Positions 26,901 through 38,349 of a stretch of DNA of 64,000 nt are shown here, in pieces (the stretch's first letter is position 1; every line of letters begins with the position of its first letter). The DNA lies in the NCBI RefSeq assembly GCF_030848805.1, contig NC_092365.1:20851395-20915394 (forward strand), in the 5' to 3' direction. The notes under the pieces were generated by a model. That model was not told the origin of the DNA, ran no database searches, and saw only the letters and a list, made by a program, of their open reading frames with translations. A program made the position numbers and the translations under genes. The stretch is from Temnothorax longispinosus. Its lineage: Eukaryota; Arthropoda; Insecta; Hymenoptera; Formicidae.

Positions 26901-27220
26901 AACGTGCGGTGGGGCGCATTACACGTGTATAAGCGATAGGTACCCATTAAGTGTACATTCAACAGCACACCTGGACATGTCCTGTCTGATGGAACTAAGG
27001 GAAGTTTTGAATTTCAAAGTCACGAACGGCTTAAAATCTATTTTTAATCGATCTATCATTTAGTCCAAAATTCGAAGCAATATGTTATTTACAATTTTAA
27101 ATTACATGGTAATATTAATGTCATCTTAATATTTTTATTCACTAATATAATATTACACAGATAATTGGAAATATGCGTAAATTAATAGATAAGAAAATTA
27201 GTACAAAATTTTCAGAACGC
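17904..27220. other. Long intergenic stretch with scattered CpG-rich blocks
   Basis: No gene is supported over this stretch. CpG-denser blocks occur at about 21000-21600, 22320-22720, 23660-23960 and 24330-24760. The rest is AT-rich. A run of 13 C lies at 18420-18432 and a short CG repeat near 18636. The 24330-24760 block has overlapping open frames on both strands with no recognisable domain. Confidence 0.45.
18420..18432. repeat. Poly-C tract
   Basis: Thirteen consecutive C. Such tracts are prone to length error in assembly and polymerase slippage. Confidence 0.9.
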
Positions 27221-27484
27221 GTACATCGCTTATTTGCTACAACAATGACATAACTAAAAAATTGTCATTTTTTAACAGTTTGCAAAAGAAGGGTGAAAAT
27301 TCAATACACTGAATGAAGAGCTAATATATAGCTAGATATTTTTGTTCTTGTACAATCCATTTTGCACCAAAATCGCATTTAAAAGTAATATTAACAAATT
27401 TTAATTATTTAAAACATTCGAACTTATTTTTTCAAAAATTTTGTTTTCTGAGTTATGTCATTGTTGTAGCAAATGAGCGATATG
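27221..27484. mobile_element. Inverted-repeat element, about 264 bp
   Basis: The left arm at 27221-27253 contains TTTGCTACAACAATGACATA. The right arm at 27450-27484 carries its reverse complement, and outside it both arms share an ATCGCT-type end. The AT-rich interior of about 195 bp has no coding capacity. It fits a MITE; no clear target duplication was identified. Confidence 0.6.
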
Positions 27485-29852
27485 TATATATGTACAAAGC
27501 ATAATTCACACGTTTCGGTGATTTGCCATCAATCACTCGGTAGATGCTACGTGTACTCATCCGTTGCAACGGTCTAACGGTCGAAAATCCATTTATGAAG
27601 CAACGTTTCGTCGATATTCGATTTAACGCAGGTATGGTTCCGTATTCGGGAGGCACCGTATTAGTTACCATTATCGAAATGACCAGCTAGGATGACAGCC
27701 ATTAAAACTATGAACCAGCTGCCTTCCCTTCGCGGAGTTCCCCCATAGGTGGAAGACCCTGCGGTGCATCGTGCATTATAATTAACCATATAGCGACCAT
27801 GCCGAGTCACCCCCATGCTCGTATCGACGTACAGATAAAGTAAACTACCCACCTACACAGGGTGTCGTTAAAAATATTGCTATGTGTTGTTGTTATTGTA
27901 AAATTATACCTACGTTTCACACAATCACGTTGTTTTGCTACATAAATGTATATATGAGCTAAAGAATAATATATTTGTATTAAAGATTACACGTAGCAAT
28001 ATATTTTATCTCGAAATTGACGCAAGATTATTTTCATAGATATTTAGATACCTTCGTTATTTAATTTATATGTTTACCATAATTGTGCTTTAAATGAATA
28101 TTGTATAAAGTGGCACACAAAATTGCCTCAAAAACTATAAAAATTTACAAAAAAGATGTTAGGTTTATTATTTTAGAAATATACTTCTCATTTACATTAT
28201 TTTGAAAATATACAAGTTATAAAACTTTATTTTAATATCTATTCTCTTCTTTTCCTTCTTGCTGTATTAAAAACTTTTATGAAATTTTAAAAATATTTTG
28301 TGAGTAATTGATTACCATATGTATTGCAACAGTTTTCGTGTCACCCTATAGTTTTACCCCCATGCGTTCATCGGGACCACCATGGCACGCGTCCAGGTGG
28401 ATGTTACAAAATGTTCGTTACAAGCGCGATTCGTGTTGCTCAGCTGTCTAATTTTCGATGATTTCGACTCGGCCTCCACGTGTCGATTATCCTAAAACGT
28501 GTCGATGGAATATCAGATAATGTCGATTCGCCTGCCACGTTTTAACGTCTGTATAACGTATCATTAATTTAAAAGACTTGGGGTGATAACATGGAACAAA
28601 TATTACAGCGGTAGTACTGTGCGAAATAACTAGTATCCCATAACGATATGACTTTAAATTTTTGCTTTATAGAATTAATGTTACATTAACCATACTAGTC
28701 CAAAGAAGATTTGTGCAAAATACATAAGAGATGATATGATAAGAGATTACAATATTCATATCCGCGTGCCGTTATAAAATGCGTGTAAATAGAAAAAATA
28801 AAATATGAAAGATTACGTATAAATCATCTTAATAAGTTAGATGAGATATATTATATATTTTATGTAACTTAAAAAAATTATCAGTTTTTTACTTTGTATA
28901 AAATTGTTATCTTATAGCATACATCTCACAATAATAACATGATTATGAAATATTTATAATATATGTACCTAATATAATGGCAAGGCTAAAGAAATAACAA
29001 CACAATATGCAGGAATGAAAGCACAATAGTTTATTATTAGCTTATAATGACTAGATGACTAGAGAACTTTCTCTATTAATTCTAAGACGACATGTACATA
29101 GGACAGTCTCCTGTCTCTCATGCGACGAGAGTGCGGAGTTGCGAATTGACGTTTGAAATCAAATATATAGTCTTTGGAGGCGCTGCATCGTTGGTTTCGT
29201 CGTGGAACCAACCGTTTCAGGCTCTCGATGGATCGTCGCCGCCGTGAAAAGTCTTTTGTATAGTCGAGCTCGTTAAAAATCATGTCGCGCTTTAAATTGA
29301 TACAACGGTTTGTCATTTGGACATTTTAATTAGCAAATGCGATTCTTACGGCGGTGAAGTCCATCCAAACCTCCATAAATCACTTGACGAATTATTTACA
29401 AATATTAATCAATACGTCCGTCGCGATTAATTCTAGAGAAGATTATTTCAATAATTGATCGATGATAATCTATGTATAATGCTCGAAAGACCAGGGAACA
29501 AATATACAAATTTTGGTAGCGCAGATGAAATTCATTTTACGCAAACGATCGTTAAAACCCCGCGCCTAAGATATGCTCACATTTCATTACTTTTTGTGCA
29601 GTACGTCTTTTATCATTTCAAAAATAGTATTTAAATAATATTTAAATAACATTTTAGTAATCCGCTAAATGCAAAATATATTAATTTTTTAAGTAATTTT
29701 AAACTAAACTGCTTTCGAGCGTTGGTCTTTTTGTCGCCCGGCATATTTAAGTTAACATGGCGGTTTTTTTCGCCACCGCAGCAAAACAAGAGAAAACCGC
29801 ACGTATGCACAGGATCAGAGAATATGCGTTCACATCAGTTCAACGTCGTCTT
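27485..29852. other. AT-rich intergenic DNA
   Basis: Only short isolated frames without domains are seen (for example 29059-29316 minus). No gene or RNA is supported. Confidence 0.45.
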
Positions 29853-29998
29853 CTACGTGGTCTTCGTTATCGTCGTTGTGGTTGTCATAGTGGTCGTCTT
29901 CGTTGTTTTCGACGATTCCACATTTTGCTTCGATACGTCCATCGTGGTCGTCAACGGTTTCTTGTTCACGTCGCACACTTTTCGAGCACGCCAGTAAT
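29853..29998 (-). CDS. Candidate terminal exon of CKI gene 3 completing a PIP degron (variant B)
   Basis: A good 3' splice site (GATTTTGTTACAG ending at 29999) precedes an exon whose first two bases, AT, complete a codon begun by the G that ends the gene 3 first exon. The frame then reads D-Y-W-R-A-R-K followed by 41 further residues, Lys- and then Thr-rich, and stops at 29853-29855. Joined to QTSIH it gives Q-x-x-I-H-D-Y-W-x-x-x-K. This is a PIP box with the +4 basic residue needed for Cdt2 recognition, but His replaces the usual Thr. The Thr-rich tail recalls the Thr tract of gene 1. A rival exon lies at 32680-32849; they could be alternatives. Confidence 0.45.
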
Positions 29999-30752
29999 CT
30001 GTAACAAAATCATTGAACGGTTATTATGAAGAATGTATTATTTAAGCGTCATAAAAGATTACGACATGATATCGATATTACGTTAAAACAAGTGAAATTA
30101 GTAAAGAAGCCATTTGATACGTTCCGCGCCGCGCAGTATGAATATATATATCTCTGTGCAGAAACACATGAAGCTGTTCGTAACAAGTATATTCTCAAGG
30201 TTCCGTAGCAATCTACGTTTCATGGATCGGCAGGGTCATCCACGTCATGGCGACATAGCGTAACCTGTATAGGAACACCGTGCAGGAGAGGTACGAAATT
30301 TCCACAACAAAGACTGCGTCTTAGGGAGCACCCTAGTTCGATCAGGTAGCCACCTGAGCGCCCTACCCTCGTTTCTTTCTGCTTTTCTCTCTTTTTCTGA
30401 CTGACTACTTGACAGGTGCGACTTAATGTTAACAGCACCGGTTTGGAAATCTGCTCTTTTCTCCGACGCTCTGACAAAAATGTGAAGGACATAAAAATTG
30501 CGTTTGCACCTTTTGTTTTGTCATAAAAAGTCTATGAAACAGAAGTACATGAAACGAAGCAAGAGAACCGCTCGCATCTCGTGGCTTACAATTAGCATTA
30601 GTTTCGGTTAAGTTTTTATTTATGTTTCTGTTGCAGCTAAGATCATAATGTCATATTATCGCGACTGTGTTTTTATGATAGTTACTTTGGCCAAGTTCGA
30701 AAATCTTGATTGATTTTTTCTTAATGTTCCACACGGCGCGGAATACTAATTA

Positions 30753-30893
30753 GGCCCAGTTTCACCAATGTCGATTAACTGCAACCTTCGATTAAACTCA
30801 CTCTTTGTCTCTTTCTAAAGGGGACAGTTAGAAAGAAACGAAGAGTGAGTTTAATCGAAGGTTACAGTTAATCGACGTTGGTGAAACTGGGCC
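30753..30893. mobile_element. Palindromic MITE with TTA target duplication, 141 bp
   Basis: It begins GGCCCAGTTTCACCAATGTC and ends with a close inverse, ...GACGTTGGTGAAACTGGGCC. The arms of about 65 bp are almost fully complementary and meet at a short loop near 30820. TTA flanks both ends (30750-30752 and 30894-30896). A 3-bp TTA/TAA duplication is typical of PIF/Harbinger elements. There is no transposase. It sits inside the gene 3 intron if exon 29853-29998 is used. Confidence 0.8.
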
Positions 30894-32389
30894 TTAATCG
30901 GTTATTCGTATCCACGACATATTTAAAGTATTGAGGAGTATTAGCGTTCGCGAATCGACATTACAAACGGAACGCAGTTCGGACCGATAAATCGATGTGA
31001 AAAAGGTTAAAAAAATCCACACAACGGCCATATGTCGAGGACATGATCCTTTCTCCGCGCTTCTTTCTTTTTGGCAACGGTCCGCCATATGGCGCGCGAA
31101 ACCGAGTTCTTCTTCGACCAACGTCCTTTCTTTCTCTCTCTTTCTCTCTTTTTCTCTCTTTCTACCTTTTCCTCCAGTCGCGATCAACAATTTCGCTTGT
31201 CAACAGCTGTTTCCACGCCTCAACGTACCACGAAATATAGATCCTAGATGCGCCGAAGAAAGCTCGACGCTTACCTGTCCATATGTCTCGTACGTGATTC
31301 CGTCCTGAAAATTTTCTTTTGTTCGCGGATCCGAACGCGATCTTCCTGGCGCGTTCTTCACCCGAGCGAAGGATTTCGTTTGAATCCTACTCCCTATAAG
31401 GCGTCTTCGATTTTACAGCGAAACCACACAAACGGATCACGAAGTCTGCTTTAAGTTGCGATCGAAAGAGCTCTTTGTCGATATTTTAGGATTGTGATCG
31501 AGAGTTTTCTATTCCACGACATGGAAAGAATAATATTGCGATTATCCTTCATTTTTGCTGTACAATCCGTGCTTTCTTTTCCTCCAGTTAATCGTAGATG
31601 ATCGAAATAGAGCGTCTTTTAGCATTCTCAATGTAATTCTCGTGTAATTTGGGCCAGAGAGGTATAAAATATAATTCTGTACTTGAAAAATTTGTTTATT
31701 AAATGTAGATCTTGATAACTTTGTTTAAACCTCAGGATAAATACAAGGATAAAATGCAAATACGTGACGACTAAAGTTGTTAGGACAATAAGTAAATTAT
31801 TAGGAGAAATTAAATACATGTGTATGTGTGTGTGTATATATTCTGTATTTTACATCGTCAAATTAATAAATCCTGTCAGTTTCTTGAAGATGTTGGATAC
31901 GCGAAAGAGAAGAGTGCGAATTAGTGTATTTAGTCCTTGTATTTGCATGTGCAACTTGTCCCAGCAGGTGGTGCGCGACCTTCGTAAGGTCCCGCGCGGC
32001 ATGGTATCGCGTGTTCGCGGGTCTGATTTAATCGTGGGAAAAGACGTTCCAGTCGTCATGGGCCCTTAGCAAGGGCTAACAGGTGTCGGTGGAAAAAGAG
32101 CTGGTTGCGCCGTGCCGCTCTGTTGAATTTTCGAGAGGGTCTCGGTGTGTTCCAGCCCAAGAAGTCACCGTGTGGGGGATTATCAGTGCAAATAGGTAGA
32201 GGATCTCGGTTCGAGGTTGTGAAACCATAGGTTTCCCGCCCACGGTAAGATTATCGCGTACGCGTGTTTCAACGTACGGATAATTTCTTTAACTTGCGAA
32301 CCACTATGAATTCCTATATATACATAATTTCAAAAAGAATATTAGAGCCGATCTACCCGCTCATCGGGAAATAATTTTTTTTTTTAAGC

Positions 32390-32740
32390 TTGTCTCCCGG
32401 AAAACAAGTTACATTCGATCCGGAGACATGCGATTTGCCCAATATTAACGATCTCGCGTATAAAGGCATGCAACATTTTGCACTTGGTCGAGTAAATAAA
32501 ATATCCATTGTGCACAAGAATTCATGCGATAAGGTGAAGAAAGGCGGGCGTGATTGCGTCATGCCTGAGGAATCCAAGGAATGCAATCGCGAGTCTTTTT
32601 TACTCCTTGGAAATTGGGGCCCTTCGATGACTCACGGTGTCCTACAGGTACGTCGTGTCGCCCACCTTAGACGCATGACTCATAGGCGTGATCTCATTTC
32701 CGATCGCGACGTTCCTTCCCTAACTGCACCCTGCAGTTGA
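32390..32740 (+). CDS. Uncertain open reading frame inside the gene 3 intron
   Basis: A 116-codon frame in moderately AT-rich DNA. Its first 85 residues are hydrophilic with four Cys and a basic middle and no low complexity, so it looks more protein-like than chance frames nearby. No family is recognised. Its 3' end overlaps candidate exon 32680-32849 on the other strand. It could be a nested gene, a decayed gene or chance. Confidence 0.2.
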   Translation: MSPGKQVTFDPETCDLPNINDLAYKGMQHFALGRVNKISIVHKNSCDKVKKGGRDCVMPEESKECNRESFLLLGNWGPSMTHGVLQVRRVAHLRRMTHRRDLISDRDVPSLTAPCS

Positions 32741-32849
32741 ACCGGCGACTGATCGCTTCTCACGATCGTGCACCACACGTGTTCACTTATCTTTTCGTGA
32801 TAACGCCAGTATTTTTTTTTCCAGATATATTTGGTTGCTGCGTAGAAGT
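32680..32849 (-). CDS. Candidate terminal exon of CKI gene 3 completing a PIP degron (variant A)
   Basis: The acceptor ...CGTTCATAG (ending at 32850) has an upstream pyrimidine-rich tract. The exon starts AC, completing G|AC, and reads D-F-Y-A-A-T-K, then an aromatic and Lys-rich stretch (KYIWKKKYWRYHEKI), stopping at 32680. Joined to QTSIH it gives Q-x-x-I-H-D-F-Y-x-x-x-K, again with the +4 lysine. The intron would be 1289 bp. Phase and motif agree as well as for the rival exon at 29853-29998. Transcript evidence is needed to choose; both may be used. Confidence 0.42.
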
Positions 32850-34138
32850 CTATGAACGCTTTCCCAAATAAATGATGAAATTGAGTTAAAAAAGAAGTAG
32901 AAAACTTCATGACTAATTAATTTTTTTAAACGGAGTTATAATTGTTACTTACTTCCCAACTTATTGAATATTCTAACATTTTAAAATATTCTATATTTCG
33001 ATAAAACTTTTTTTCAAACCGTATAAATTACATAATTCTATAATTTAAACAACCATCGACGAAGATTGCAAAAGTTATCCATTTACATTTCGTAAATAAG
33101 TAAAAAGAACAGCGAAATTTATTTTAAATCCAACCTTGCTTACATATATATATTGGATTTTATTTATAACAAAATTCCCGAACTGATTATAAAATTCGTA
33201 AATAAAATTTGTGGAAATTCGTTAAGTATGTTTTGTAAATTGTTTTTAGAAAAAAAAAAAAGACAAATCTTTAGTTCGAGATTTCGACCACTTGATGGAA
33301 TATCGCGGCAACGGGTCTGCGACCCGTTTACGACGCATGCTTCTGGCGTAAGAAACGACAGCCCGACGGGGTAAAAGAGAATCGGTCAAAGAGAGCGTAA
33401 GACGGGTAGCCGGGAGTATTCTGGCGAGGGATGGCTATAGAGGAGAGAGGAGGAGAAAAGGCGGAAGATGCGGCGGGCTTAGAATAAGAAAACAGGTCGG
33501 AGCCACGCGACCAGGTCTGCGCGTCTGCGCGCTCGGCTTCCCTTTCTTCGTCACGTCTTTCCCGCCAAAAAGCCGCGGCTCCGTCTCTACGACGCCACGA
33601 ACGATAGATTCGCAATCCCATTATTCCAGCGTCATCCAGTAGGCTAATTGTAAATAGCAGTCTATTGGTTAAAGAAGGCTGATTTGAAAGTCCGAGTTAG
33701 CTTTTTTAACGACGCGTTAGTTACAAGTTGCAAGTATCCGAATATCCATTACCATACTGCGCTAGTATCGTTACATAATTCTGTTCCCACCTCAATAAAC
33801 TTTACAGCGGCATGCCATATTGAATTATGTGTAAGAGATATTTTTAGACTCTTATGTCCGCGCCCATTAAACTGAAGAAGACGATATTAGCCGACCTACT
33901 TTCTCGGCGTAATATACATGCATTCCGCGGAATTTTCGCGCGCTGTCCGTCCAGGGGAAACTTGTCGAACGTGTCGTGTGAGTCATGCGTCATGCTCCCT
34001 CATGCATATTCCGCGAGCGTAAATGCATGCGGCGCGGCGCGGCGCAACGCGGCGCGTTCGCGCGTTCAAATTGCCGCTAAGCGATCGTCGATATAAAGTC
34101 CGCGCGTTGATATTTCGCGAGAGAGAAATGTTGCTCAC

Positions 34139-34430
34139 CGTGAATGCTGGTCTGCCTTGAATACGGATTACTTCGCTTTTTGCCGGGCGACCGGTCGCTC
34201 CTCTCGTTGTTCCGCCTCTGGTAATTATTCTCCTTGTTTTCTTCGGAGCAGGGATCCACTCCCCATCTCCTGGCGAACTTGCTCCTCTCCGCGTCTAGGG
34301 CCTCCTGGAGCATCTCGATGGTCTCCCGCGAGTTCGGCCGGCCGAAGAGGCAGCGTGGTACTCGCGAGGTCATGGTCGTACTGGGCAACACCGTGTAGTA
34401 GATTTCGTGACAGATCGAGGCTACCAGCAT
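34139..34430 (-). CDS. Divergent Dacapo-like CKI, first coding exon (gene 3)
   Basis: The first exon of a third family member. The frame opens at 34430 (MLVAS); a second ATG at 34373 (MTSRV) has a better context (ACC before ATG) and may be the true start. From MTSRV, RCLFG at residues 7-11 matches the cyclin-docking RxLFG. A helix follows, then RRW at 35-37 aligned with the conserved Trp of the CDI domain. After it, GVDP replaces NFDF and no YEW follows, so the kinase-inserting part appears lost. Then comes a polar, basic linker (GKKRSNPY) and QTSIH, the first half of a PIP box. The exon ends ...CAC G before GTGAGC (34138). The same phase-1 break in the same motif occurs in gene 1. With exon 32680-32849 the product is 153 residues from 34430, or 134 from 34373. 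Confidence 0.75.
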
Positions 34431-35110
34431 TTCGGGAACTTCTTGGTGCTTCCACCGTGCGCGTAGTCGAGCGAGCGGATCCCCGGGAAACGTTCCGTTT
34501 CACGGTTCAAAGTACGTACTCACGCACCTCTACGTTTTCCAGCGAATACGACACCACGGGCGTCGAGCCTCTTCCGGTTCTTCGGTTCGGCGTATTCCGG
34601 AAGAGCGGGCGAATCCTCGGCCGCGTAAATTCCGCCGATCCGCTCGACTTTTCTGTGAAGTTTTCTTCTCGATTCTCGAACGGGCTCGCGCGATGTTGAG
34701 CGGCTCCGTCCAAGACCAATCGATCCTCAATCCTCACCGTACCACGGCCAGACTGGTTCTGCTGGGATCGTTCTGAGCCGGTGGGAGCCAGCCAGCTCGT
34801 ATCCGTTTGAGCGAAGCCACGAGGTCCGGTGCTCCCTTCCACCAGACGTTTGAATTCAAATCTGATTGGCGCGCCGTACGGGCTGCGCACGAAAAATGGC
34901 GCGATTTTTGCGTAGCGACGTCCTCGTCGCGCGCACGGCATCGGCTCGCGCGTTCCTCTTCTAATGCCCGCGTTTTCCACGTGTATACCCTCGCCACCGC
35001 GTCCTTCGTTCAAAATCGTCCAACGGATTATGCTAAGCGATCTCTCGTGGTGGGGAAGAGCGCGCGCGCGCGCACCATGAAGCTTTTTTTGCCCTTTTTC
35101 TAAGTAGCAC
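34431..35110 (-). promoter_or_regulatory. CpG-rich 5' region of CKI gene 3
   Basis: A CpG-dense block continues upstream of the gene 3 first exon. A good 5' splice sequence (GTGAGTACG, near 34521) suggests an upstream non-coding exon, though its acceptor is unclear. A 168-codon minus-strand frame ending at 34507 runs through the region but lacks any domain, and overlapping plus-strand frames are equally long. I read it as leader and promoter DNA. Confidence 0.4.
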
Positions 35111-35670
35111 GACGTATAGAATGATCACGATCGTGATTCGAGCGTGTCGCGATGGGATTCAAAATGATCTTTCCTCCGTCGAGCTTTTTTCCGCATTTGC
35201 GTCGGTGCCCTTATCGATCGCGGGAGCGCACGGAACAAGTTTCTTTGACATTGCTCCCGCAGCTTACTCTCTATCTTCATTTTTATTCAAATCAGTATAT
35301 ATTTAAAATCGATTTCTTAAATTGATATATTATTTCTGAAAATTAATTTCTTAAACTCTATCCGCTTTTTAAGTAGATTTTTTAGAAAGGATACTTTTAA
35401 AAAATCCATTAAAAAAATAGATTTTAAATAAAAGCCTCATGTAATAAGTACAAAATAATTTATATTTCTATATAAGTATAATATGTATATTAGATTTTGT
35501 TTATAAATGAATTATTTTACTTATTTCTTTTGTAAACATTATTTCGATAAAATATTGGACCAAACTTGACGCTATATATTAGAAATTAGATCGATATTAT
35601 ACAAAAAGTTGGTTTTTTTATTCAGATCCAGTTTGAGGCGAGATTTAGAAATTGAATAATATTTCTCCAG

Positions 35671-35995
35671 AAAAGTTTATGGAAGAAGAGGTGGTTTTGA
35701 TGCTGTAAAAGCGAGCGCACCAATGAAACTGCAGGACAGAGTTCGTCCAATTGTCGTGGGCACGATTGCCCTGAGCATTTTTGCGGGAAGTCGGGCGTTC
35801 TGCAGCAAGAAGAAAAAACGGTCGTCCGAGCAGGTGAAGCAGCCGGAGCACGAGAGGGAGAGACCAAGTGGAAGCAAGTCCCAGGCAGAGAATCGCCCTT
35901 CGAGTTCGTCGCAATCGTCGTTTTCTCGAGCGCGCATAAAAGTTTCGGTGGACATGACTTATGAACGAGCAGTAATCGTGCAGTTTTTTGTATGA
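35671..35995 (+). CDS. Possible exon: hydrophobic segment followed by Lys/Ser-rich tail
   Basis: Open frame after a plausible acceptor (TTTCTCCAG at 35670), containing ATG at 35723. From that ATG, residues 9-22 (RPIVVGTIALSIFA) could be a membrane anchor or signal, followed by KKKKR and a Glu/Lys/Ser-rich tail. Codons look biased in this frame (many CTG, CAG, AAG, GAG), but the minus strand is also open. It is divergent to gene 3 and 1.2 kb from it. Family not recognised. The 3' part may run into an intron. Confidence 0.25.
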
Positions 35996-38349
35996 TTAGA
36001 CCTATATGACGTAAAGTGTAGATCATATTATATGCCTATTTAGTATCTTTTCGTGTGAGATCGATATCTTGCCGCTTTCCATTGCTAGGTCTCCTCGTTA
36101 CCTCGCCTTTGAATTGCAGGCTGCGTTAACGCCACTCATTACATATTATCTTTTTGCGTATTCTCTATACATTTTTCATGAATACCGGGCATTGTATGGC
36201 AAGTCAACACGACTCGATACGATAGGGCGCTTGCTATATGGGATATTCAAGATGTAAAGAATAAGCCAAGGTCTCACCTCTGACCCTCTAGCGTCACAGT
36301 TTCTTTGAAATCTTTCTCCGACAAAAATCGATTTGATTGTGATTTAGCTCGTTCATGGAAAACCGTGACCAGTACCGTGAACCGTAGATTGTGACGCATT
36401 CATATTTTTTATCGCGATAAGATCTATTTTTCTTACCGTGCTTTCTTTAATTTTCGAGGATGCTGAGAAGGAAGATGATTTATCATATAAAATCATATAA
36501 AATTATTTTCACTCAAGATATCTTTTATTCTGAAGATTATTTAGTCATTGGATGTTTTTAGATGTATAAATATATTGATCTAGATGTACAAATATTAAAT
36601 AAGTATGCGCTGTGTGCACGTTGCCGCCGCCATGAGATTCGAACCGCGCAATTATAAGCATCTCGCGCGATATACGCAGCTCGGTTTAGTCACGGCTCGC
36701 TATATCACGACCAGTCGAATGACGGGTAAATTCGACCGTTACAGAAAAGTATAGGGCACATTGCAGCGTAACGCGCGTCAATCGTGGTGCGTATGCGTGC
36801 ACACGTGCGGGCATCGCGCACTCCTTTCGTGCTCCATCATGGACAGGTGAACACCGTGACCACCATGGCCCAGCGCCCGTAACGATCATTACGGTTTGTG
36901 ATTGCTTCTTGAGATTTTTCTTATAATATCCACGGGAGGCAGTAGTTTGGCTATTATTGCCGATTATTACGTGTTTTGCTGCCTGATTACTTCCCAACGT
37001 GATATTATAGCGAATGCGAGATTGTTGACGTATTATCCATCGATATAAGGAATGTTTCTTACAACAAGGAATGCGCACGATAAAGATTTGAGGATTCGAG
37101 TAAGTGTCTTGCCGCGCAATCTGCCCTTCAAATCTCTTTACAGCGCGCAGATATTAACGCGTAAACCTCGATGTTATCCTCCGGAGCGTAAATCGTTTCT
37201 CCTGCTCTCGTTTCGGCACAGCCGTTGGATCTCTGAGGAAATGCCGACTTCCTCCTCGTTCAAACGCGGGAACGTCAATATCCATGGGGGATTTCGAGTT
37301 TCGAGTTCCCCGCGCTCCCCATCGGGCTCCCGCTTCCGGTCCTGGTCAAGCAGACCGGAACACGCGGGGTCCCCGCGTGCACCGTGACTCGGACCATCGT
37401 CAAAAATTAGGGAGAAACCGATCTGCAGGGGTTCCACGCCAGGATGTAGCTAATGCCACGACTTTAACTCGTACCGAAGACAATTACCAGCTCGATCATT
37501 TTTCACGGTTTTATGATCGATCTAATGGACGGCGTGTTCACGATTTTTGAAAATTAATTCCAGATGGTTATATATTACCGTTGTGTTGTTGGCTTCTTAT
37601 TTTAGTTCTTTTTCATATTCTCATGCAAGAAATTGATGAAAGTATTAAAAGAAGAAAGGAAACTTATATATATTATATTACTTAACCAATATTAATTCTA
37701 TTAATAGCGTTCACAAGATTGGTAGCGTTTAACAAGATAGAAATCTAAGTTTTATTTTTAGAATATGTACAGCAGTCTTAAAACATACTAACAGCAGCTT
37801 CTTTACGCGTTCTCAAAGTTACATTCTTGTCATGATACCATACATGCTATTATCATTTGCAGGCACGATGTTACTTCGCAACGGAGGAAAGTGTCGGATG
37901 AAAAGATGATCGACAGCTGACGTTGTCATGGAGGAGAAAAAAGAGTGAGGAAGTTCGAACGAAATGAGTGAAGAAGCCGCGAGGAATAAGGTAAGAAAAC
38001 TCGAAACTCTACCCTTTGGCCATCGGCGTGAGCACCTGGCAGCATATGTGCCAAATATAAAAGGACGAACGTCTCCGCAGGTCGGTCTCTATCTCCCTTT
38101 CTCTCTTTGCAAATTCTGTCTGTGCCCCCGCTTGGAAGGCCCCGAAAATTCTGCGGGATCACCGATGCGTCTCGCGCGGTTTTCGTTCAGCATCGAAATT
38201 AACGAGAGCGCACCGCGTGTCGACCGATGGTCGGTCAGCTGTTGGCCGTGATTGTTGCCAGCCGCGTATTAACTCTCTGTACGTCAGATAACGTACGTAA
38301 ACGCGAAACTTCATTGTAAATTTTACATTAGAATTCTCGTTAATATTAA
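35996..38349. other. Intergenic DNA with two CpG-rich blocks
   Basis: CpG-rich blocks at about 36600-36900 and 37100-37560 contain overlapping open frames on both strands, none with a domain. A perfect short palindrome, CACGCGGGGTCCCCGCGTG, sits at about 37361-37379. No gene is supported. Confidence 0.4.

Noticed and set aside
34507..35013. 168-codon minus frame upstream of gene 3
   Set aside because: Equally long frames lie on the plus strand (34157-34699). There is no domain, and its position fits a leader or promoter region.
36640..36712. Possible tRNA on the minus strand (GGTTCGAATC B box, 7-bp acceptor-like ends, CTTATAA anticodon-like loop)
   Set aside because: The D arm and A box are absent and the T stem does not pair, so it is not a functional tRNA. 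An old tRNA-derived relic cannot be excluded.
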